DNA of 17,012 bases from contig DYPM01000004.1 in the NCBI GenBank assembly GCA_020719895.1, positions 13,582 through 30,593 on the forward strand, given 5' to 3'. The position numbers were made by a program, and so were the translations under genes. Below the pieces are notes generated by a model. It ran no database searches. It was given only the letters and a program-made list of their open reading frames with translations, and had not been told where the DNA came from. This stretch comes from Sulfurovum sp. (GTDB lineage: Bacteria > Campylobacterota > Campylobacteria > Campylobacterales > Sulfurovaceae). How positions within the stretch are numbered: the stretch's first letter is position 1; every line of letters starts with the position of its first letter. Of the stretch, positions 1-7,620 are shown in pieces.

Positions 1-31
1 GGCTTTGCTCTTTGAGCGTTTTATCAAATAA
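1..31 (+). CDS. 3' end of an upstream gene (partial)
   Basis: From base 2 an open frame reads ALLFERFIK and stops at TAA (29-31), 18 bases before the next start. The other two frames either stop at once or run through the following ribosome binding site. The position just ahead of a glycogen phosphorylase-like gene would suit a glycogen-metabolism gene such as a glycogen synthase, but nine codons cannot identify it. The short gap suggests it is co-transcribed with the next gene. Confidence 0.4.
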   Translation, partial: ALLFERFIK

Positions 32-49
32 AAAAAGGAACAATAAAAT

Positions 50-1699
50 ATGAATCTTCACACCTACGACATTTGCCCTAAGTACAAAACCAGCGTTGCT
101 TACTTTTCTATGGAGTTTGCCATTGATCAATCGCTCAAAATCTACTCTGGAGGATTAGGATTTCTTTCAGGGTCTCATATGCGTAGTGCTTACGAGCTTA
201 GACAAAATATCGTTGGTGTTGGACTTTTGTGGAGCTTTGGATATTACGACCAAGGACGTAACGAAGATCGTACCCTACACCCTGTCTATACACGTAAATA
301 TTATTACTTTCTTAAAGAGTTAAATGTGAATGTTACTGTGCGTATTCATGGCGAAACAGTAAAAATAAAAGCATTTTTACTTGAACCTGAAGTGTTTGGT
401 ACAGCTCCTATAATTTTGCTTTCGACTGATATCGAGGAGAACGACTATCTATCTCGCACTATTACACATAAGCTCTATGACAACAATGAACGTACTCGTG
501 TTGCACAAGAGATTGTTTTGGGAATTGGTGGTACAAAAGTTCTTCAAGCACTCAATCAAAAGATTGATATTTACCATCTCAATGAAGGGCATGCTCTCCC
601 AATGGTATATGAGCTTTTTAATCACTATGGCTCTATCGAAGAGATACGTAAACATGTTGCATTTACAACCCATACACCTGAAAAAGCGGGCAATGAAGAG
701 CATAATATTCATTTTTTACACGAGATGGGTTTTTTTAATGGTCTTACTATCCAAAAAGTACGTGAAATCAGTGGTCATAAAAACACAGATACATTTAACC
801 TTACAGTCGGAGCATTACATAGTGCCAAGATTGCCAATGCTGTCTCAAAAATCCACGGAGATGTTGCAAATGAGATGTGGAAACATGTCGAAAATAGATG
901 CGATATTATCTCTATTACAAATGCTCAAAATCGTCATTACTGGATAGATTATCCTTTAATGCAAGCGATAGATGAACATGAGGATTATGAGCTTATTGCA
1001 CGTAAAAAACATCTTAAAAAAATACTTTTTGATGTTGTCGCTGACCAAACGGGCAAGATGTTTGATCCTGAAGTGCTTACGATTGTATGGGCGCGTCGTT
1101 TTGCCGAGTATAAGCGTCCAGGACTTCTTAAATATGATTTTGAACGTTTTGTCAAACTTATTAAATGCGAAAAAACACCTATTCAAGTGATTTGGGCAGG
1201 AAAACCTTATCCGTTAGATCATGGTGCGGTAGAGTTGTTTAATGAGTTGATACGCATTAGTCACCACTATAAAAATATAGCAGTTCTTACTGGTTATGAG
1301 TTGTACCTTTCACGTTTACTCAAACAAGGAAGTGATATTTGGCTTAATACGCCACGTATCACACGCGAAGCCAGTGGTACAAGTGGTATGACTGCGAGTA
1401 TGAACGGTTCGATACATTTTTCTATTAATGATGGTTGGCATCCTGAGTTTGCTCGAGACAAAAAAAACTCCTTCACAATACCTCCTATAAGTTCAAAACT
1501 CTCTATCGAAGAACAAGATAAAATAGACAATAAAAATATGTTGGATATTCTTGAAAATGAGATTATCCCTATGTATTACAATCATCCAGAAGAGTGGATA
1601 AATCTCATGAAAAATGCAATTGTCGATGTCTCTACAGAGTTTAATTCTGGACGTATGGTAAATGCCTACTATTTGAAAATGTACGATTACCAAAAATAA
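50..1699 (+). CDS. glgP: GT35 glycogen/alpha-glucan phosphorylase-like protein without the PLP lysine
   Basis: This belongs to the family that phosphorolyses alpha-1,4-glucans to glucose-1-phosphate in the cytoplasm. Family landmarks visible in order are YSGGLGFLSG (about residues 32-41), HLNEGHA and TTHTPEKAG in the middle, the AVSKIHGDV stretch, WARRFAEYKRP, and EASGTSGMTASMNG near residues 440-453. At 549 residues it is shorter than the roughly 800-residue bacterial enzymes and lacks an N-terminal extension. The ATG follows an AAAGGAAC ribosome binding site. Oddity: the residue in SGM-x-A that is Lys in active phosphorylases, where it holds pyridoxal phosphate, is Thr448 (ACT at 1391-1393). 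By eye, the phosphate-contacting Arg569/Lys574 of the rabbit enzyme align with Glu417 and Leu423. It is therefore a clear GT35 homologue, but true phosphorylase activity is doubtful. The convergent neighbour is a glucan-binding domain protein. Confidence 0.88.
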   Translation: MNLHTYDICPKYKTSVAYFSMEFAIDQSLKIYSGGLGFLSGSHMRSAYELRQNIVGVGLLWSFGYYDQGRNEDRTLHPVYTRKYYYFLKELNVNVTVRIHGETVKIKAFLLEPEVFGTAPIILLSTDIEENDYLSRTITHKLYDNNERTRVAQEIVLGIGGTKVLQALNQKIDIYHLNEGHALPMVYELFNHYGSIEEIRKHVAFTTHTPEKAGNEEHNIHFLHEMGFFNGLTIQKVREISGHKNTDTFNLTVGALHSAKIANAVSKIHGDVANEMWKHVENRCDIISITNAQNRHYWIDYPLMQAIDEHEDYELIARKKHLKKILFDVVADQTGKMFDPEVLTIVWARRFAEYKRPGLLKYDFERFVKLIKCEKTPIQVIWAGKPYPLDHGAVELFNELIRISHHYKNIAVLTGYELYLSRLLKQGSDIWLNTPRITREASGTSGMTASMNGSIHFSINDGWHPEFARDKKNSFTIPPISSKLSIEEQDKIDNKNMLDILENEIIPMYYNHPEEWINLMKNAIVDVSTEFNSGRMVNAYYLKMYDYQK

Positions 1700-1706
1700 A
1701 ACAATT

Positions 1707-1775
1707 GAACTCTCTGAAAAATTAGAGTGTTCACAAGAGCGACTATTCGCAAAGCTGAGGCTAAACCTCAGCTTT
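1707..1775. terminator. hairpins between convergent genes
   Basis: Two inverted repeats lie between the convergent stops. The stronger is a perfect 10-bp stem AAAGCTGAGG (1751-1760) / CCTCAGCTTT (1766-1775) with a CTAAA loop. The weaker pairs GAAC-T-CTCT (1707-1715) with AGAG-T-GTTC (1724-1732). Neither is followed by a long T tract, although the 10-bp stem itself ends in TTT on the plus strand. Position suggests a bidirectional terminator serving the genes at 50-1699 and 1779-2057. Confidence 0.5.
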
Positions 1776-1778
1776 AAA

Positions 1779-2057
1779 CTACAACTCAAGAAATGAATTT
1801 TGAGTACCAAGTGGAGAATTTATCGTTGGAAGTGATGGATCACAAAACCATAAATCATTATTTGTACGATAACCAAACTGATATGATTGCCCAGCTTTTA
1901 GAATTTTTGTGAAATAAAATTCACCACTTTTTTTCTTTTTCATCAGTTCAGGATTCCAATCATTCCATTCACCTACTACCTCTACACTCTCAATCTCTTG
2001 TGTTGGGTCAAACTCGAATGTAACCCATGTTTTTGTGTCTTTTGTTGTGATTTTCAT
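1779..2057 (-). CDS. stand-alone CBM48 / AMPK-beta-like glycogen-binding domain protein
   Basis: The 92-residue protein is essentially one early-set carbohydrate-binding domain, of the kind found at the N-terminus of branching and debranching enzymes and in AMPK beta. It shows VTFEFDP, then VEVVGEWNDWNP (the aromatic-rich strand that contacts glucan), then a K/G-rich turn, GEFYFTKILKAG, YQFGYRTNNDLWFCDP and a final asparagine-containing segment. There is no catalytic domain, signal peptide or membrane segment. The start follows AAGGAAC with good spacing. It converges on the GT35 gene, so the likely role is to bind glycogen or scaffold enzymes on it; this is inference. It may share a transcript with pyk, whose stop is 82 bases upstream. 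Confidence 0.78.
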   Translation of the reverse strand: MKITTKDTKTWVTFEFDPTQEIESVEVVGEWNDWNPELMKKKKSGEFYFTKILKAGQSYQFGYRTNNDLWFCDPSLPTINSPLGTQNSFLEL

Positions 2058-2139
2058 TTAGATGTTCCTTATTGATAAATTTTTGAAATGAATGTTACAC
2101 AACTTTTTATTTAAGATATGCAACATCAATGATTTTGAT

Positions 2140-3606
2140 TTATTTTTCTTGTTTGAAAAGATTCAAAAAGTATTCCATCTCATAACGACGTAGAATACGA
2201 ATAGTATTAGTCAAGCCCGATTGTCCGACAGGATCACCAGCAGTGAGAATATAAGTACTGTCAAGATCAATAAAATTTCGCTCAATTCCACTTTTGATAA
2301 TATCAAAAAGTAACTCTCCACGACTTGCATCAGGACTAATTGGAGTAAAACAAAAAGCAGGAACAACTCCCCACACAAGAGTCAAAGAGCGTGCCGTAGT
2401 ATCACTGTGAGTGACAGCGTAAATTGGTTTATTGGGGCGATAACGTGAAAGTTTTTTGACAGAAGTACCGCTTGTAGTGACCGCAAAGATCGCTTTAGCA
2501 TCAAGATGTTTCGCTAATCTCACCATTGATTCTTCTACAATATCAGTGGTATTACAATTTACAAAACGATCAAAAAGATAAAAAGGATAGATTTTTTCTG
2601 TAGCGATAATGGTATTTTGCATCGTTTGAATTGCTAATACTGGATGATGTCCAACTGCACTCTCTTCAGAAAGCATAACCGCATCTGTACCATCAAGTAC
2701 AGCATTAGCAACATCGCTAATTTCAGCTCTTGTAGCAGTCTCTTTTTCGGTCATAGAGAGTAGCATCTGCGTAGCGGTAATTACGGGCTTGCCTCTCTCC
2801 ATCCCTTTTTGTATAAGACGCTTTTGAATTGCTGGTACTTCATAATAAGGCACTTCAATACCCAAATCTCCTCGTGCAACCATCAATCCATCACTTGCAT
2901 CAAGAATTTCATCAATATTCTCCACTGCATCAAACTTCTCTATTTTGGCTATCAACTGTTGTTTTCCTCCAAAAGAGTCAATAATTGTTCGTGCTTTTTT
3001 CATATCATCGGCATTTTGTACAAACGAAATAGCCATAAAATCTACTCCATTTTCAACACCCCATCTCATATCTTCGTGGTCTTTTGGTGTAATAATCTCA
3101 ATACCGAGTGGCGTATTGGGAAAATTGACCCCTTTTTTGGAGGAGAGTTGCCCACTGTTTTTAACAGTTGCGATAATGTGATCACCAACTTCTGTGATAA
3201 TTGCTTGAATGACACCGTCATAAAGATAGATTGCATTGCCCAATTCAAGTTTATCAAGAATCTCAGGCTGGTTAAGAGAGAGGCGATAGTGACCTTCTCC
3301 TACTTGAGTCCCGATGATCTCCTCTTTGACAAATTCGATATGATCACCGCTTTGAAGATGAAATATATTATCTAATTTGCCAATACGAATTTTAGGACCA
3401 CAGATGTCTTGTAAAATTCCCACAACCAAACCTGACCGCGCTATCGCTTCGCGGATATTTGCTAAGATACGATCATGTTCTTGATGTGTTCCATGACTAA
3501 AATTCATACGAAAGAGATTGACGCCTGCTCGTATCATCTCGTATAAAGTTTCGACTGAGTCTGAAGAGGGACCGACGGTGGCTATAATTTTTGTACGTTT
3601 TTTCAT
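2140..3606 (-). CDS. pyk: pyruvate kinase
   Basis: It catalyses PEP + ADP to pyruvate + ATP in the cytoplasm. The N-terminus MKKRTKIIATVGPSS followed by FRMNFSHG is the standard opening of the (beta/alpha)8 barrel. Also visible are IRIGK, the K-x-E active-site strand (LIAKIEKFDAVENIDEI), MVARGDLGIEVP, ITATQMLLSM and AVMLSEESAVG. A C-terminal allosteric-type domain follows (AIFAVTTSGTSVKKLSRYRPNKPIYAVT). At 488 residues the length is normal. AAAGGAT precedes the ATG at a good distance. It sits beside the oxaloacetate/PEP cluster, so the window carries several enzymes of the PEP-pyruvate-oxaloacetate node. Nothing indicates damage. Confidence 0.96.
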   Translation of the reverse strand: MKKRTKIIATVGPSSDSVETLYEMIRAGVNLFRMNFSHGTHQEHDRILANIREAIARSGLVVGILQDICGPKIRIGKLDNIFHLQSGDHIEFVKEEIIGTQVGEGHYRLSLNQPEILDKLELGNAIYLYDGVIQAIITEVGDHIIATVKNSGQLSSKKGVNFPNTPLGIEIITPKDHEDMRWGVENGVDFMAISFVQNADDMKKARTIIDSFGGKQQLIAKIEKFDAVENIDEILDASDGLMVARGDLGIEVPYYEVPAIQKRLIQKGMERGKPVITATQMLLSMTEKETATRAEISDVANAVLDGTDAVMLSEESAVGHHPVLAIQTMQNTIIATEKIYPFYLFDRFVNCNTTDIVEESMVRLAKHLDAKAIFAVTTSGTSVKKLSRYRPNKPIYAVTHSDTTARSLTLVWGVVPAFCFTPISPDASRGELLFDIIKSGIERNFIDLDSTYILTAGDPVGQSGLTNTIRILRRYEMEYFLNLFKQEK

Positions 3607-3630
3607 CGCAATCCTTTTAAATAGAGGTTA

Positions 3631-3639
3631 ATTTTAGCA
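3631..3639 (-). promoter_or_regulatory. candidate extended -10 promoter for pyk
   Basis: On the minus strand TGC-TAAAAT (TG at 3639-3638, hexamer 3636-3631) lies about 25 bases before the pyk start, an extended -10 arrangement. No convincing -35 is present at 17 bp, which is common for Campylobacterota promoters. The spacing leaves a very short leader containing the ribosome binding site. Confidence 0.35.
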
Positions 3640-3683
3640 TAAACATCACTATAAACAGGTTTGCCAATAAAGAATAGAACCTT

Positions 3684-4511
3684 TTAAATAATTCTCAAAT
3701 TGAGTTTGTAGAGTTTATGTGTCTGCTTGAAGAGAATAATATGGTAAGCATCTTCGTGGTCATTTTTGGCTACTTCAATAGTATTTAATTTTGTATTAAA
3801 ACGTATATAAAATGGTGGTGCAGGTAAAAACTCATCGTCCATATTGTAGTAGTAGCTTTCGATTGGCGTAGCATTTTCTTTGAGTAAATAACACTGATCT
3901 GCACTAATAAAATATTCCCTTTCCAATCCGACAAGTTTGTAGTAAGCATATTGATCTTCCATTAGATAAAGCTTCTTGTCCTCTAAATAAAAATCAAGTT
4001 TTGATTGTAGTAGTGTTGATTTATTTTCTTGTCTAAAAGTTTCTATCAGTGAGGGTTTTGGTTCAAAAAGCAGGAGGGCTGTAGCGCATATTTTTTCAAG
4101 TTTGAGTTGATCTTTATAGGTAAATCCCTTTGGATTGTTGAGTAGTTCAATCACACCATAACGTTTTTGATCTGTTCCTATGATCGGTGAACAAAGTATT
4201 GTGGAAGTTTTATAATTGAGTTTTTGATCTACATTTTTAAAAAATATCGTGCTGTTTTTGATGTAGTTTTCTATGATTGACCGTTTTTTGTGAAACGAAT
4301 AACCAACCAAACCAAGATTTGTTTTAAGCGATAGTTTGCCTTTGATACCATCAGCATAAACAGTATAAAGTCGGTCACTTTTAATATCGTAAAGAAAAAT
4401 AGAACAACGCTCAGCATTAGTAGATGATTTAGCACATATTGCTATCTTTGTAATATTTTCGACGAAATGTACTTCATCTATAGCGTCAAACTCTAATTGG
4501 AAGCAGTTCAT
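3684..4511 (-). CDS. GAF-domain protein with an unassigned C-terminal half
   Basis: Residues about 15-150 resemble a GAF sensory domain: CAKSSTNAERCSIFLYD, then VYADG, a G-L-x-G-Y-S-F-x-K-K-R helix, STILCSPII and YGVIELLNNP before the closing helix. GAF domains bind small ligands such as cyclic nucleotides, haem or metabolites; no ligand can be deduced here. The remaining 120 residues are rich in Tyr and Asp (KLYLMEDQYAYYKL, ESYYYNMDDEFLPAPPFYIRF) and match no family I recognise. There is no GGDEF, HD, kinase or DNA-binding output domain and no membrane segment, so it may act through a partner. CAAGGAG before the ATG is a strong ribosome binding site. It lies between the pckA terminator and pyk, 77 bases upstream of the pyk start. 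Confidence 0.75.
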   Translation of the reverse strand: MNCFQLEFDAIDEVHFVENITKIAICAKSSTNAERCSIFLYDIKSDRLYTVYADGIKGKLSLKTNLGLVGYSFHKKRSIIENYIKNSTIFFKNVDQKLNYKTSTILCSPIIGTDQKRYGVIELLNNPKGFTYKDQLKLEKICATALLLFEPKPSLIETFRQENKSTLLQSKLDFYLEDKKLYLMEDQYAYYKLVGLEREYFISADQCYLLKENATPIESYYYNMDDEFLPAPPFYIRFNTKLNTIEVAKNDHEDAYHIILFKQTHKLYKLNLRII

Positions 4512-4626
4512 TTATCGCAACTCCTTGGAGAATACCCCTTTTACTAAATAGATCTTTTTATAATAAAAAGTTAAAAGCAAATTAATATCTGACAATATAT
4601 AAGATTGAGAAGAGAATCAAAAAAAT

Positions 4627-4664
4627 AGAGTTATAAAAGAGTCACCTCTCTATAGGGAGGTGAC
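4627..4664 (-). terminator. terminator after pckA
   Basis: A GC-rich inverted repeat, GTCACCTC (4641-4648) and GAGGTGAC (4657-4664), can be extended by wobble pairs toward a TATA loop. It lies 23 bases beyond the pckA stop. Reading on the minus strand, the stem is followed by a T-rich run (TCTTTTATAACTCTATTTTT). This is a convincing factor-independent terminator closing the oadG-oadA-oadB-pckA unit. Confidence 0.75.
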
Positions 4665-4686
4665 ACAATTAAGATTGTACTTGTGG

Positions 4687-6279
4687 TTAAAGTTGCGGTC
4701 CTGCAGAAGCAAAATCAAATTCATTGCTTTGATTATTGTAGCGATCAAAATTTTTGCGGAACATTTCTGCTAACTTGATAAGCATCGCATCATACTCCTC
4801 TTTGTTTTCCCAAGTTTCGCGTGGATTGAGAATAGCACTGTTTTGAATTCCTTCTAATGCTTGAGGAATTTTCAAATTAAAAATTGGCAAAGTGTCAAAT
4901 GTAGTATCGTTGATTGAATCATTTAAGATACCATTGATACAAGCTCGTGTATCTTTGATGCTCATACGTTTGCCTTTACCGTAGATACCGCCAGTCCATC
5001 CTGTATTGACAAGATAGACATTGACGCCATATTTGTCTATTTTATCACCCAATAATCTTGCATACTCTGTTGGGTGAAGTGGGAGAAATGCTTCTCCAAA
5101 ACAAGCAGAAAATGTTGCAACAGGTTCATTAATGCCTCTTTCAGTTCCAGCGACTTTTGCTGTATAACCACTTAAGAAGTAGTACATTGCTTGCTCTTTA
5201 TTGAGCTTAGAGACAGGAGGTAAGACACCAAATGCATCTGCTGTTAAAAAGATAATATTGCTTGGATGACCTGCTTGGAGATCTTCTTTGTGGTTTTCAA
5301 TATGTTCAATTGGATAAGAGACACGAGTGTTTTCTGTTTTGACATTGTTGGTATAGTCTACAACCCCATTTTCATCAGCAATAACATTCTCTAAAAGGGC
5401 ATTTTTAATAATTGCACCAAATATCTCTGGTTCACTCTTGGGATCTAAATTGATTACTTTAGCGTAACATCCTCCCTCAAAGTTGAAAACACCATGCTCA
5501 TCCCAGCCATGTTCATCATCGCCAATCAAAGCTCTGTGTGGATCAGTAGAGAGAGTAGTTTTGCCTGTACCTGAAAGACCAAAAAAGAGACACACATCAC
5601 CATCTTTTCCGACATTAGCAGAGCAGTGCATTGGAAGTTTGCCCTCAAGAGGTAGCCAGTAGTTCATCATGGAGAAGATACCCTTCTTCATTTCGCCACC
5701 ATACCATGTACCACCAATAATTGAAGTATTTTCTTCAATATTAAAAATTATGTATACATCAGAGTGGAGACCTTGTTTTTCATAGTTTTCATTGAGTATT
5801 TTGCAAGCATTATAAACTGTAAAATCAGGAGTAAAGTTCTCAAGCTCTTCTTCTGTAGGACGAATAAACATATTTTTAACAAAATGTGCCTGCCATGCAA
5901 TTTCAGAGATAAATCGAACAGATCTTCTACTCTCTAAACTCGCACCAGCATACACGTCAGTCACATAAATATTTTTACCTGAGAGTTGGGTAAGTGTAAG
6001 ATCCAGCAAAGATTCGTAGGTTGATTTTTCTATTCTCTTATTGACATCGCCCCATGCAATATTTTGATTTGAGGGTGATTGATCCACAAAGTATTTGTCT
6101 TTAGGGCTTCTTCCTGTGAATACACCTGTATCGCACATAGATGCCCCAGTCGTTGAGATATGACACTCACCGTTTTTGATCTCGTGTTCTTGGAGTTCGT
6201 CGTAGCTTAGGTTGTAGTAGATTTCTCCGATATTTTTTAGTCCAAGTTTCTCAATTCCATTTGGATTTCTCTTGTTCAT
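4687..6279 (-). CDS. pckA: phosphoenolpyruvate carboxykinase (ATP)
   Basis: It interconverts oxaloacetate + ATP with PEP + CO2 + ADP, the entry to gluconeogenesis. Visible motifs are TGRSPKDKYFVD near residue 53 (oxaloacetate-binding Arg), GGTWYGGEMKKGIFSMMNYWLP (metal-binding Lys region), the kinase-1a P-loop GLSGTGKTTLS, the kinase-2 region IGDDEHGWD with FEGGCYAK, and NTGWTGG. Its 530 residues are typical for the ATP-dependent class and clearly unlike the GTP class. The ATG follows a modest AAGAAAAGAGC ribosome binding site. Only 16 bases separate it from oadB, so it is the distal gene of the oad operon. The layout couples oxaloacetate made or used by the biotin enzyme directly to PEP. Confidence 0.97.
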   Translation of the reverse strand: MNKRNPNGIEKLGLKNIGEIYYNLSYDELQEHEIKNGECHISTTGASMCDTGVFTGRSPKDKYFVDQSPSNQNIAWGDVNKRIEKSTYESLLDLTLTQLSGKNIYVTDVYAGASLESRRSVRFISEIAWQAHFVKNMFIRPTEEELENFTPDFTVYNACKILNENYEKQGLHSDVYIIFNIEENTSIIGGTWYGGEMKKGIFSMMNYWLPLEGKLPMHCSANVGKDGDVCLFFGLSGTGKTTLSTDPHRALIGDDEHGWDEHGVFNFEGGCYAKVINLDPKSEPEIFGAIIKNALLENVIADENGVVDYTNNVKTENTRVSYPIEHIENHKEDLQAGHPSNIIFLTADAFGVLPPVSKLNKEQAMYYFLSGYTAKVAGTERGINEPVATFSACFGEAFLPLHPTEYARLLGDKIDKYGVNVYLVNTGWTGGIYGKGKRMSIKDTRACINGILNDSINDTTFDTLPIFNLKIPQALEGIQNSAILNPRETWENKEEYDAMLIKLAEMFRKNFDRYNNQSNEFDFASAGPQL

Positions 6280-6295
6280 TTTGACTGCTCTTTTC

Positions 6296-7618
6296 TTAGT
6301 TAAATATTGATAACAACACGCCCGCTGCTACAGCAGAACCGATAACACCCGCGACATTAGGACCCATAGCATGCATCAAGAGAATATTTCCAGGTCTTGC
6401 TTCTGATCCAACTTTGCTTACTACGCGTGCAGACATTGGCACGGCCGATACTCCAGCAGCACCAATGAGTGGATTGATAGGATCTTTACTGAATTTATTC
6501 ATAAGTTTTGCCATCAATACTCCAGCTGCTGTTCCTGCTGAAAAAGCAATAAGTCCAATAATCATAATTCCTAATGTTTCAGGCACTAAAAACTTCTCTG
6601 CGGCAAGTTTAGAGCCAACTCCAAGACCAAGAAATATAGTGATTACATTGATTAAAGAGTTTTGCATCGTATCACTCAATCGATCTACTACACCCGACTC
6701 TTTGGCAAAGTTACCAAATGCAAATGCTCCAATTAGAGGTGTAGATTCTGGCAAAATGAGAATAGACAACATCAATAGTGTGATAGGAAAGACCAATTTT
6801 TCATTTTTATGCACTTTTCTAAGTGATCTCATTTTGATTTGGCGTTCTTGCGGAGTCGTCAATGCTTTCATGATAGGAGGCTGAATGACTGGAACAAGTG
6901 CCATATAAGAATAAGCGGCAACAGCAATTGCTCCAAGCATTTCAGGAGCGAGTCTATTGGCGATAAAAATTGATGTTGGACCATCTGCTCCACCGATAAT
7001 ACTAATCGCGGCAGCTTGTTGCAAATCAAATCCGATAAGAACCGCACCAATAAGTGATCCAAAAATACCAAACTGTGCAGCACCGCCAAGAAGTGCAGTT
7101 TTTGGGTTAGCAAGCAATGGAGCAAAATCTGTCATTGCTCCAATCCCCATAAAGATCAAAAGTGGAAAAAACTCATTGGCAATACCCATATTGTAAATAA
7201 TACCAAGCATTCCATGTTCACCACCCATGTGAGCAAGTGGAATGTTGGCAAGTAATCCTCCAAATGCAATAGGAAGAAGTAAAAGAGGCTCAAATCCTTT
7301 AACTACGGCAAGATAGAAGAGCAAAAATACAATACCTATCATAATAATACGACCAATTGAGGACTCAAAAGCACTCATAACTCTTCCTTTGCCATCTGGT
7401 TCAGCAGTCATTTCGCCATCATTTGTATTGATAATTGCATTGATTCCTGTTGTTGCCCAAAAGCTTGAAACTAATTCTGAAATACTTTTTGATTTATATT
7501 CTCTATGCTCTTCGGCTATTACTACTTCCGAAGTTGGTATTGGTTCGTTTGCTTGTGCGAATGAACCAAATGCCATAATACTAAAGAGCAAAGAGAGGAC
7601 AATATGTCTTACTCTCAT
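6296..7618 (-). CDS. oadB: oxaloacetate decarboxylase-type sodium pump, beta subunit
   Basis: This is the multi-spanning subunit that decarboxylates carboxybiotin and pumps Na+ across the inner membrane. After a hydrophobic leader (VLSLLFSIMAFGSFAQA) come 8-10 strongly hydrophobic segments and the family signatures IGGADGPTSIFIANRLAPE (conserved Asp of the Na+ site), AYSYMALVPVIQPPIMKALTTP and the glycine-rich C-terminus (LMHAMGPNVAGVIGSAVAAG). A GTG at 7621 overlapping the oadA stop is also open, but GGAG lies five bases before the ATG at 7618 and only two before the GTG, so I use the ATG (440 residues). The leader resembles a signal peptide and is longer than in the Klebsiella-type proteins I recall. 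The near-overlap with oadA implies translational coupling. Confidence 0.93.
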   Translation of the reverse strand: MRVRHIVLSLLFSIMAFGSFAQANEPIPTSEVVIAEEHREYKSKSISELVSSFWATTGINAIINTNDGEMTAEPDGKGRVMSAFESSIGRIIMIGIVFLLFYLAVVKGFEPLLLLPIAFGGLLANIPLAHMGGEHGMLGIIYNMGIANEFFPLLIFMGIGAMTDFAPLLANPKTALLGGAAQFGIFGSLIGAVLIGFDLQQAAAISIIGGADGPTSIFIANRLAPEMLGAIAVAAYSYMALVPVIQPPIMKALTTPQERQIKMRSLRKVHKNEKLVFPITLLMLSILILPESTPLIGAFAFGNFAKESGVVDRLSDTMQNSLINVITIFLGLGVGSKLAAEKFLVPETLGIMIIGLIAFSAGTAAGVLMAKLMNKFSKDPINPLIGAAGVSAVPMSARVVSKVGSEARPGNILLMHAMGPNVAGVIGSAVAAGVLLSIFN

Positions 7619-7620
7619 CA

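Noticed and set aside
477..947. Plus-strand frame of 156 codons inside the GT35 gene
   Set aside because: It is an out-of-frame shadow fully inside a well-supported gene, with no motifs.
4555..4580. CTTTTTATAATAAAAAG palindrome upstream of the GAF gene considered as an operator or promoter
   Set aside because: It is a pure A/T palindrome in very AT-rich DNA. A -10-like hexamer occurs by chance too easily here to be claimed.
6414..6884. Plus-strand frame of 156 codons opposite oadB
   Set aside because: This is the antisense shadow of a hydrophobic, Gly/Ala-rich membrane protein, with no ribosome binding site or domain.
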